Below, piece by piece: positions 25,635 to 33,173 of a stretch of DNA of 64,000 bases. The number at the start of each line of letters is the position of its first letter. Position 1 is the stretch's first letter. The position numbers and the translations under genes are program-made. The stretch is taken from positions 5,686,154 to 5,750,153 of the forward strand of contig NZ_KI632511.1 in the NCBI RefSeq assembly GCF_000504285.1, in the 5' to 3' direction. The DNA is from Actinospica robiniae DSM 44927 (GTDB lineage: Bacteria; Actinomycetota; Actinomycetes; Streptomycetales; Catenulisporaceae). The notes under the pieces were generated by a model. That model was not told where the DNA came from. It saw only the letters and a program-made list of their open reading frames with translations, and searched no databases.

Positions 25635-27146
25635 GGAGTGTTTAATCTCTTGTGTAAGTAGTTGATGGGCTTGACCTTGGCTGTCGGGTTCTCTACCTCA
25701 CTAGGAAGTTACCGACAGTGACGATTTCGATGGACCGTGCCTCTCGGCGTGACGAGGCCGAAGGCGATGGGCACTACCGCGAGGACGCGGCGGCGGCGCG
25801 GGTGGCCGAGGCGCTCTCCTCGGAGGCGATCGGGCAGCTGGTCGCGGACGCGAAGGCCTCCGGAATGGGCCTGGACGGCAGTGGCGGGCTGCTCAACCAG
25901 ATGTTCAAGGCCGTGCTGGAACGCGCGCTGCAGACGGAGCTGACCGAGCACCTGGGCTACGAGAGGAACGAAGCCGCCGGGCGCCGGTCGGGCAACACGC
26001 GCAACGGGTCCTACCCGAAGTCCGTCTCCACGGTGGCCGGGCCGGTGGACCTCGCGGTGCCCAGGGACCGGGCCGGCAGCTTCGAACCGGTGATCGTGCC
26101 CAAGGGCTCGCGCCGGATCGGGCAGATCGACGAGATGATCCTCTCGCTCTACGCCCGCGGCATGTCCACCCGCGATATCAGCAGCCACCTGCAGGAGGTC
26201 TACGGCGCCTCGTGTTCCCCGGGCCTGGTCTCGAAGGTGACCGACGTGATCGGGGCCGAGGTCGAGACCTGGGCGAACCGCCCGCTCGACGAGGTCTACC
26301 CGATCCTGTACATCGATGCGCTGCGGGTGAAGGTGCGCCACGAGGGCGCCGTGGTCAACAAGTCCGCGTACCTGGTGATCGGGGTCGATCTCGACGGGGT
26401 CAAGAACGTGCTCGGGCTCTGGCTCCAGGAGAACGAGGGCGCGAAGTTCTGGCTGCACGTACTCACCCAGCTCAAGAACCGGGGCCTGCGCGACGCACTG
26501 ATCGTGTGTTGCGACGGACTCAAGGGCCTTCCCGAGGCGATCGACGCGGTCTGGCCCCAGGCGATCACCCAGACCTGCGTCGTTCATCTCGTGCGGGCCG
26601 CGATGCGTTACGTGACCTACGCCGACCAGCGCAAGGTCGCCTCCGCGCTCAAACCGGTCTACACCGCGGCCAACGAGACCGCCGCCCTCGAAGCCCTTGA
26701 GAAGGTCCGCGAGGACTGGGGAAGGCGCTACCCCGGCCTGATCGACACCTTCGAACGCGCCTGGGAGCAGTTCATCCCGTTCCTGGACTTCGACCAGGAC
26801 ATCCGTCGGGTGATCTACACGACGAACACGATCGAGGCCTGGAACCGGTCGCTGCGCAAACTGCTCAAGACCTCCGGCCACTTCCCGACCGACGAGGCCG
26901 CCGTCAAGCTGATCTACCTCGGCATCCGCCGCCTGGAAGGACGTCACATCGACGGCACCGGCAAGGGCACGACGCTGCGCGGCACCGGAACCCTCGGCTG
27001 GAACCGGGCCATGAACCAGTTCAAGATCCGATTCGGCGACCGGCTTCCCCTCTGACCCGCCAACACCCAGTAATCAGAAACCAGAGAGCTGACAGCCAGC
27101 GGCAGGAACACTCAACACGCACTTACACAATCTGGTTGACACACCC
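25635..27146 (+). mobile_element. Complete IS256-family element
   Basis: About 1.5 kb with imperfect terminal repeats. The left end reads GGAGTGTTTAATCTCTTGTG. The right end, read on the minus strand, reads GGGTGTGTCAACCAGATTGT. Both continue with TTGTGTAAGT. It has one transposase gene and an exact 9-bp target duplication, so it appears intact and possibly active. Confidence 0.88.
25718..27055 (+). CDS. IS256-family transposase (mutator type)
   Basis: A 445-aa DDE transposase. Family landmarks: MFKAVLERALQTELTEHLGY, RNGSYPKSV, the VPRDRAGSFEPVIVPKGSRR stretch, ILYIDALRVKVRHEG (first Asp), VVCDGLKGLPEAI-type second Asp (here VCCDGLKGLPEAI), and YTTNTIEAWNRSLRKLLK with the catalytic Glu. Full length. 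A GTG at 25718 or an ATG at 25730 may start it. It differs clearly from the other IS256-type transposase at 30538-31854. Confidence 0.93.
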   Translation: MTISMDRASRRDEAEGDGHYREDAAAARVAEALSSEAIGQLVADAKASGMGLDGSGGLLNQMFKAVLERALQTELTEHLGYERNEAAGRRSGNTRNGSYPKSVSTVAGPVDLAVPRDRAGSFEPVIVPKGSRRIGQIDEMILSLYARGMSTRDISSHLQEVYGASCSPGLVSKVTDVIGAEVETWANRPLDEVYPILYIDALRVKVRHEGAVVNKSAYLVIGVDLDGVKNVLGLWLQENEGAKFWLHVLTQLKNRGLRDALIVCCDGLKGLPEAIDAVWPQAITQTCVVHLVRAAMRYVTYADQRKVASALKPVYTAANETAALEALEKVREDWGRRYPGLIDTFERAWEQFIPFLDFDQDIRRVIYTTNTIEAWNRSLRKLLKTSGHFPTDEAAVKLIYLGIRRLEGRHIDGTGKGTTLRGTGTLGWNRAMNQFKIRFGDRLPL

Positions 27147-27155
27147 GCAAGAACG
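27147..27155 (+). repeat. Target duplication of the IS256-type element, right copy
   Basis: GCAAGAACG, identical to 25626-25634; it abuts the right terminal repeat. Confidence 0.85.
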
Positions 27156-28141
27156 CGACCTGCAGGCGCTGCGCGAGGAAGCCGACATTCTGCGGGAAGC
27201 AGCCGAAGCCCTGATCCACCACGCGCCGGCCCGGGAACGCTTCGCTTTCGTCCATACACTCCGCGAACGGTTCGCAGCCCGGCGGATCTGCAGGATCATC
27301 GCCACCGACCACGCCGGCTACTTCGCCCGGGTCCGCGCGCAACAGAAGCGCACGGCCCGCAAGCTCGGCGATCGGGAGCTGTTGCAGCTGATCACCGAGA
27401 TTCACACGACCCATCCGGCGTACGGTGCCGAGCGGATCACCCGGGAGCTGAAGAACCAGAGGACACAGGTCGGCCGGCGCAGAATCGCCCGACTCATGCG
27501 AGAGAACGGCATCGCCGGGATCACCCGGCGCAAGCGACGCAACCTGACCAAGCCCGACAAGGGCGCAGCTGAGATCCCGGACCTGCTCCAACGCAACTTC
27601 ACCGCTCCCATGCCCGGACTGAAACTGACCGGCGACATCTCCTGCTTCCGCACGTCCGAAGGCTGGATCTACCTCGCGACCGTGATCGACCTCTGCAGCA
27701 AGGAGTTGATCGGCCGGGCCATCGCGGCGCACATGCGCACCAGCCTCGTGGCCGAAGCGATGACCATGGCGCACAGCCGCGGCCTGACCGCCGGCAACAC
27801 GATCATGCACACCGACAGAGGCAGTCAATATTTTGCGAAGACATACCAGCGACTCCTGCAGCGCCTCGAGATACGACAATCCACAAGCCGAACCGGCTCC
27901 TGCCTCGACGGCGCCGCCGCAGAATCCTTCTTCGCCACCATCAAATCCGAAATCGGAACCGACTCCTGGCCCGACAGAGCCAGCGCCCAACGCGACATCG
28001 AACACTACATCACCGACTACAACGCCCGGCGGCTACACTCCGCAATCGACTACCAGCCACCCGCCACCATCCGCCTCGCATGGCAAACCCGCATGTCAAC
28101 CACAGCATGAGGCGAGGTGGTGGCAAAACCGTGTCGACTCC

Positions 28142-28321
28142 AATGTGGACAACTGCTCGGGCCTCGGCGCACCCGACGCCAGCGCAACGTGCGCAGGGCG
28201 GGCCAGCTACTTGAGGCTCTTGGCCACGCGCCGCTGTCTGTCGTACCGTTAGACGAGGCGTTGAAGGCGGGATCCCATGTATGACGCTATTTTCGGCAAG
28301 CACAACCCAGCCTTGGCGAGG
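28142..28321. other. Junction sequence right of the IS3-type element
   Basis: No intact gene. The minus strand contains a short open frame with CARCAGVGC and another with RRVRRGPSSCPH; either could be debris of the missing ISL3 N-terminus, but neither could be confirmed. Confidence 0.35.
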
Positions 28322-29026
28322 TTAGATAGTGTCAAACGGCGGCCAGTCGCTCGGCGGGAGAATATCCGGCCTCTGCCGAAACCACTCGGGAGTCGTAAGA
28401 TGGTCATATGCCCGGACCCGATCAAGACTATTGGCCGCGATGGCCACATCGAAATAGCCGTCCCGGAAGATTAAGGGTTGAAAGCTCGAGATTGAATTGC
28501 TTCTTTCTACTACTAGTCCATTGCAAAGAAACAGGCGCACCCCGGAGTAGGGGTAAAGCCAATCTTGCAATGCCACCTCTTGCAGGCGATCAGTAATAGA
28601 GGATACACAGTCTTCGCTCACCCCTCTTGCATGGAGCCTCCACGACTTTGGCGAAACGGTTAAATTATTGAGTGCATGATGTGTTAAAAATTCCGCAATT
28701 CCACCCTCAAGCGGCATCCAGTGTACCGACTGCCAGCTCTTGGCATACACTACGTCCACATTGCTCACATCGAATGCCCATCGCCATCCTTCGTTTGGAT
28801 CAGCCATAAAGACGGCCATCTGCCCGTCAAATTCAATCTCCCCTGGGGCAAACAAGGTGCGCGCCAGCTTGATTGTGGATATGCGCCGTGAATCCAGCAC
28901 ATACCAATCCTTCAATGCTTGCGGCAGCCACCCAAAGGAGTCCTCCAATTGCAAGGCAGGCCTGCTCTCCGGGCCATACCACTGCGCGAATAAAGCTCGC
29001 AGATCAATGCTTCGTGGATCAATCAC
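28322..29026 (-). CDS. Probable immunity protein for the deaminase tip (SUKH-like)
   Basis: A 234-aa soluble protein. An early segment FGWLPQALKDWYVLDSRR recalls the SMI1/KNR4 (SUKH) immunity fold, where an LP.....Y pattern begins the domain. Later parts are IEFDGQMAVFMADPNEGWRW and HARGVSEDCVSSITDRLQE. I chose the GTG at 29024-29026 because AGGAG lies five bases upstream; the open frame extends back into the toxin end. It follows the toxin tip by ~50 bases and is notably AT-richer than the neighbourhood, so it was probably acquired together with the toxin tip. Confidence 0.65.
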   Translation of the reverse strand: MIDPRSIDLRALFAQWYGPESRPALQLEDSFGWLPQALKDWYVLDSRRISTIKLARTLFAPGEIEFDGQMAVFMADPNEGWRWAFDVSNVDVVYAKSWQSVHWMPLEGGIAEFLTHHALNNLTVSPKSWRLHARGVSEDCVSSITDRLQEVALQDWLYPYSGVRLFLCNGLVVERSNSISSFQPLIFRDGYFDVAIAANSLDRVRAYDHLTTPEWFRQRPDILPPSDWPPFDTI

Positions 29027-29075
29027 GGGAACTCCTGGCCTATTCGCAGCGCTGCCACCAAGGCGCATTCCGACA

Positions 29076-30518
29076 TCAGGGCCATCCGCCTTGGAACATT
29101 TTGGATGCTGGCATTCCGTTTGACCCATTATATACTACCGTAAGTTGCACGCCATTGGGCAGCATATTGCCGAGCGTGGATGAGCATGTGTCGCAGACAT
29201 ATGTTCCTGATATATATAGAGTCGCCTTTTGTACGCCAGTAGCGCCGCGAACCAGCGCTGCCGCCTGCGGCTCGAGATGATAGGCATATGTTCCCGGCCC
29301 AGCCCCTGGTGGCGGAACATAGCCGGGGTACGCATTCGGCGTGCCCGACATGAGCTCCTTACTTTGCCCATTATCCATTACAAGAAGGCCGGTCATTCTC
29401 CCATCAGATGGATCCGGGAATTGACTGCGATCGATCGAATTCGCGCGATCGAGACCGGCCTGGTACTGACTTAGAGTGCAGGAATCATTATGGACTAGGA
29501 GAGCATCATTGCCCGCCACAATGTAGAAGTCGTGGTCGTTGCTGATGGTGAGGTCCCACATCCAGCCCTCGTCCTGCTTGGGGGCGCCGCCCCCTTGAGC
29601 TGTTACGGCAGTGCCGTCGGCGGCGAGGAGTTGGTCATCTATGTGCAGGTCGCCAGCGTCGATCCAGGCGTGTTTGGTGATATCCCAGATTGGGTGGTTG
29701 AGAGTGGTGTGGATGGTTGCGGTGCCGTACGCTGTCGTGACGGCGAGGTCATACAGATTGGAGTCATGGTGAACCAGCACGGCATCGACGGTTTGCGATT
29801 CGCTCTTTCCGGTGGCCGTGTCATGGGATTTGACCTTGTCACCGATCTTCAAGGAGGCGATCGGCTCGGCTTTCCCGTCCGCTAGCAGTACCTGCGTGCC
29901 GGAAGTGAAACTCTCCCCACCAACCGAGACACAGCCGCCTCCGCCACCTCCTAAGGTGCCTTCACAGGTCATCAACGTGCAAAAGGCGGCAGCGCCTGTA
30001 CCCTCGCAGACAGTGGAGATCACGCACGCGAAGGCCGCACCTCCGAGTCCGCCTGCCTCCCAACCGGCGGCCAGTGCAATGGCGCAGGCGCCTTCGGAGA
30101 CCACGATGCACGTCACAGCACCGATCGTCACGATTGTACCGATAGCAACCCCCACAAAGTTGTGGGAGATATACGAGGTGGAGTCGTTCCAGGCGGTGCT
30201 CACCGCATTCCCGACGTCGGAGGCGCATTGGCCATAGCTACTCGGATGGCGCCAACTGCAGCCTCGGCCGCTGCCGCTGCCGCTGCCAGAACTATCGTTG
30301 GTTCCACCGGTCTTGTTAGTGCCGCCTGTACCCTGGCTGCCGCAGAGCTGTTCTCCGCCAGGCCCCCAGCACCCGCCACCGCCGCTGCCGCCGCTGCTAC
30401 TGCCACCCGACGAACCGCACGGAAGCACTTCACCGCCCTCGCCCCAACCGCAGCTACCGGGGTTGCTGTTGCTGGGGAGTTTGCCAGTGGGGTCGCTGCT
30501 GGAGTCTGTAAAGCTATC
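29076..30518 (-). pseudogene. Displaced RHS tip: HINT domain plus DddA-like deaminase
   Basis: The frame starts inside the RHS-type junction DSSSDPTGKLPSN at the edge of an IS256-type element, so the RHS shell is missing. Next come a Gly/Ser-rich Cys-containing region, two hydrophobic segments (VAIGTIVTIGAVTCIVVSEG, CAIALAAGWEAGG), and a pretoxin HINT domain (SFTSGTQVLLADGKAEPIAS ... VLVHHDSNLYDLAV ... LNHPIWDITKHAWIDAGDLH ... NDHDFYIVAGNDALLVHN). The final ~110 residues match SCP1.201-like deaminases: YHLEPQAAALVR (HxE), ATLYISGTYVCDTCSSTLGN (CxxC) and MLPNGVQLTVVYNG. The same order, HVEGQ...TCGFC...LLPE, is known from DddA, a double-stranded-DNA cytosine deaminase. Without its shell it may be silent unless recombined. 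Confidence 0.85.
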
Positions 30519-31870
30519 GGTGTAATTGTGAGTAGTTCTACAGGCGGCCGGCGGACAGGCGGCCGTCGAAGGTGATGTCGAAGGCGTTCAGGGCCGCCTT
30601 CCACCTGGCCATCCAGCGTTTCTGCCCGGTGCCGGTCGGGTCCAGGCTCATCACGGCGAGGTACACGCACTTGAGGGCTGCTTGCTCGTTCGGAAAGTGA
30701 CCTCGCGCGCGCACGGCGCGGCGTATGCGTGCATTGATGGACTCGATCGCGTTCGTGGTGCAGATCACGCGGCGGATTTCGACGTCGAAGCTCAGGAACG
30801 GGACGAACTCGGCCCACGCGGAGTTCCACAGCTTGATGATCGCCGGGTACTTGCGGCCCCAGGCGGCCTCGAACTCCATGAACCGCTCCATCGCCGCCTC
30901 CTCGGTCGCCGCGGTGTACACCGGCCGCAGCGCCTTGGCGATCGCGTCCCAATGCTGCCGGGCCGCATAACGGAAGGAGGCCCGCAGCAGGTGCACCACG
31001 CAGGTCTGCGTCACCGCCTGCGGCCAGACCGCCTCGATCGCGTCGGGCAGGCCCTTCAGCCCGTCGCACACGACCATGCACACGTCCGCGACCCCGCGGT
31101 TCTTGATCTCGGTGAGCACGTGCATCCAGTACTTCGCGCCCTCGCCGCCGTCTCCGGCCCACAGCCCCAGGATCTCGCGGGTGCCCTCGCAGGTCACGGC
31201 GACGGCGACGTAGATCGGCCGGTTCGCGACCTGCCCGTCGCGGATCTTCACGTGAATACAGTCGATGAAGATCACGGGCAGGACCGCGTCCAACGGCCGG
31301 TTCTGCCATTCCGCCATGCCCTCGATCACCTTGTCCGTGATCGTGGAGATCGTGGTCTTGGACACCTGCGTCCCGTAGACCTCGGCCAGGTGCGCGGAGA
31401 TCTCCCCGTGCGTCAGTCCCCGCGCCGAGAGCGAGAGCACCATCTCGTCCACGCCGGACATCCGCCGCTGGCGCTTCTTGACGATCTGCGGTTCGAAGCT
31501 CCCGGCCCGGTCCCGCGGCACCTCGATCTCGACCGGGCCGATGTCCGTCAGCACCGTCTTGGTGCGCTTGCCGTTGCGGGAATTGCCCGACCCGTCCCCG
31601 GCGCCGTCGTGCTTCTCGTAGCCGAGGTGGTCGGTGATCTCACCATCCAGGGCCGATTCCAGCAGCCGCTTGGTCAGCTCCTGCAGCAGACCGCCCTCGC
31701 CGGCGAGCCTGACCCCTCGCTCCTTGGCCTGCCCGACCAGTTGGTCAAGCAACTGCTGGTCAAGAGCATCAAGGCCCGCCGGCTCACCATCGACAACCTG
31801 CTCGGTCACGGACTGTTCCACTTCCATCACGCTCATCTGATGCAACTCCATCATGTTCAGGAGTTACACC
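30519..31870 (-). mobile_element. Second IS256-family element
   Basis: About 1.35 kb bounded by GGTGTAA on the left (30519-30525) and its complement TTACACC on the right (31864-31870). It contains one full transposase gene. The flanking octamers are different, so no target duplication is seen. The left flank is RHS coding sequence and the right flank is the middle of an IS3 transposase, which indicates deletion or recombination at the element. Confidence 0.75.
30538..31854 (-). CDS. IS256-family transposase
   Basis: A 438-aa mutator-type transposase. Landmarks are LLESALDGEITDHLGYEKHD, RNGKRTKTVLTDIGPVEIEV, VIFIDCIHVKIRDGQVANRP (first Asp), MVVCDGLKGLPDAIEAVWP (second Asp) and CTTNAIESINARIRRAVRAR (Glu). 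Full length. It is only moderately similar to the IS256-type enzyme at 25718-27055, so the two elements arrived independently. Confidence 0.93.
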   Translation of the reverse strand: MMELHQMSVMEVEQSVTEQVVDGEPAGLDALDQQLLDQLVGQAKERGVRLAGEGGLLQELTKRLLESALDGEITDHLGYEKHDGAGDGSGNSRNGKRTKTVLTDIGPVEIEVPRDRAGSFEPQIVKKRQRRMSGVDEMVLSLSARGLTHGEISAHLAEVYGTQVSKTTISTITDKVIEGMAEWQNRPLDAVLPVIFIDCIHVKIRDGQVANRPIYVAVAVTCEGTREILGLWAGDGGEGAKYWMHVLTEIKNRGVADVCMVVCDGLKGLPDAIEAVWPQAVTQTCVVHLLRASFRYAARQHWDAIAKALRPVYTAATEEAAMERFMEFEAAWGRKYPAIIKLWNSAWAEFVPFLSFDVEIRRVICTTNAIESINARIRRAVRARGHFPNEQAALKCVYLAVMSLDPTGTGQKRWMARWKAALNAFDITFDGRLSAGRL

Positions 31871-32395
31871 GAAGACGGTACAGTCCCGACCGGTGAATCA
31901 GGGTTCATGTACCTCGCCACGGTGATCGACCTCTTCTCCGGGCGCCTGATCGGCTGGTCGATCGCCGAGCACCACCGGGCCGAACTCGTGCGCGATGCCC
32001 TCGCCGCCGCGGTGGCCGCCCGCGGCGGCCAGGTGGCCGGAGTGATTTTCCACTCGGACAGGGGCAGTGAATACACTTCCCGCCTCGTTGCCGACTACTG
32101 CGCAGGTCAGGGCATACGCAGGTCCATGGGTCGAGTGGGCTCGTGTTTTGACAACGCCGCCGCGGAGAGCTTGTTCGCGGCCTACAAGAGAGAGACCGTC
32201 ACCATGACCGAACGCGGCCGGTTCGCCGACGAGGCCGAGGCCCGCCGCGAGACCTTCCGCTGGATCGCGTTCTACAACCACAGGCGCAGGCACCGCCGGG
32301 CCGGGATGCTCTCACCCGCCGACTACGAGCAGCGCCACCACCTCACTGGTCAGCGTCCTGACGCCCCTGCTACACTCATATCCATAGCCGCATGA
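31871..32395 (+). pseudogene. 3' part of an IS3-family OrfB transposase
   Basis: The frame contains the second half of the integrase core: MYLATVIDLFSGRLIGWSIA, VIFHSDRGSEYTSRLVADYC and CFDNAAAESLFAAYKRETVT, ending in a normal C-terminus (HRRRHRRAGMLSPADYEQR). The N-terminal HTH_21 region and the first strand of the core, including the first catalytic Asp, are missing, cut off at the IS256 end. The likely right terminal repeat TGTCTACATCCCGGGGGTCA follows at 32403. Not functional. Confidence 0.85.
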
Positions 32396-32597
32396 AACCC
32401 GGTGTCTACATCCCGGGGGTCACCTCACCGTGCCGCACCGGTCGAGCCGCACGGGATCAAGTTACCGAACCAAGCCGCAATACGGATGCTTCTGTAGCAA
32501 CCGCCCGACCATCTCAACTCGTTCAGGCATCAAGAAGAGGTGCAAGACCGTGTTGTCAATGGCCACAGCATGGATGGACTTCTCGGCACCTCACCTG
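32396..32597. other. IS3 end and debris before the lipoprotein gene
   Basis: It holds the probable right terminal repeat of the IS3 fragment (32403-32422) and then about 170 bases with no recognisable gene. Confidence 0.4.
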
Positions 32598-33173
32598 TCA
32601 GTCGGTTCCAATCACGTGCAGGTAGAGCGTGTACTTCTGCGGATCTCTCTCGTCAAGCACGACGTCCATGGTGTCGCCCTTAGTCGTGACCGGCCCATCA
32701 CTGCTCGCCGAAACGCTCGGGAACACCGCCTCAAGACCCGACTGCGTGTCACTGAGATTCCACGGCACTATGTCGGACCCCAGCACGTCCCCGCAGAGCG
32801 AACTGCACCCGGGCTCCACGTTGGATGTGGAACTGCCATAGGCACGCAAAAATGAAGCGGCAACGGACGGCGCGAGGACGAACGTGAGGTAGAGGTCTCG
32901 TGTGTCCTGACTCGTCGAGACGAAGTACCGCACCGACGAACTCCCACTAGGCAGCGCGATCCCGAACTCAGCCAAGACAGCGTCGAACGTTTCGCCCGAC
33001 CGGCTGCCAGCGTAGGCCCGCGAATCGGTATCCGTTGGCAGCGTCGACACGTATGTCACCGGCCGTGATCCGCACGCGGCGCAAGCCGAGAGGAGAAAGA
33101 CGACTCCGAGCCAGCCGACCGCTGTGCGCCGCAGGCGGCGCACAGCGGATTGATTCTCAGTACGAGTAGTCAT
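32598..33173 (-). CDS. Lipoprotein, candidate immunity for RHS toxin
   Basis: It starts MTTRTENQSAVRRLRRTAVG, followed by a hydrophobic stretch WLGVVFLLSACAACG with lipobox-like LSAC, so it is probably anchored on the outer face of the membrane. The mature ~160 residues include a likely disulphide loop (PGCSSLCGD) and end YTLYLHVIGTD. The gene overlaps the end of the full-length rhs gene by 17 bases and follows it on the same strand, the canonical place for a cognate immunity gene. A surface-exposed immunity protein would fit a toxin acting at the membrane or wall, but that is inference. Confidence 0.65.
   Translation of the reverse strand: MTTRTENQSAVRRLRRTAVGWLGVVFLLSACAACGSRPVTYVSTLPTDTDSRAYAGSRSGETFDAVLAEFGIALPSGSSSVRYFVSTSQDTRDLYLTFVLAPSVAASFLRAYGSSTSNVEPGCSSLCGDVLGSDIVPWNLSDTQSGLEAVFPSVSASSDGPVTTKGDTMDVVLDERDPQKYTLYLHVIGTD

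Larger units (their letters stand above)
25555..28110 (+). pseudogene. IS3-type transposase split by an IS256-type insertion
   Basis: The first part (25555-25634) encodes MSSRRASRRDLEAALADARG and runs to LLRRQER. The second part resumes at 27156. Removing 25635-27146 and one copy of the 9-bp duplication GCAAGAACG restores one uninterrupted frame of 344 residues through ERDLQALREEADILREAAE. The integrase core follows: LTGDISCFRTSEGWIYLATV (first Asp), IMHTDRGSQYF (second Asp) and GAAAESFFATIKSEI (Glu). A separate OrfA was not found in the 140 bases before the start. The element is inactivated by the insertion. Confidence 0.85.
25414..28141 (+). mobile_element. IS3-type element, interrupted by an IS256-type element
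   Basis: The left end begins GGAGTCGACACGGTTTGTGC at 25414. The right end, read on the minus strand from 28141, begins GGAGTCGACACGGTTTTGCC. The similarity continues for about 35 bases. Without the nested element it is about 1.2 kb. No matching 3-4-bp target duplication flanks it (GCA on the left, AAT on the right), consistent with rearrangement after insertion into the ISL3 gene. Confidence 0.8.

Noticed and set aside
28142..28303. CARCAGVGC frame as the missing ISL3 zinc ribbon
   Set aside because: The rest of the frame does not resemble an ISL3 N-terminus and the join to RCPAHGV is not in a consistent phase; left as unassigned.
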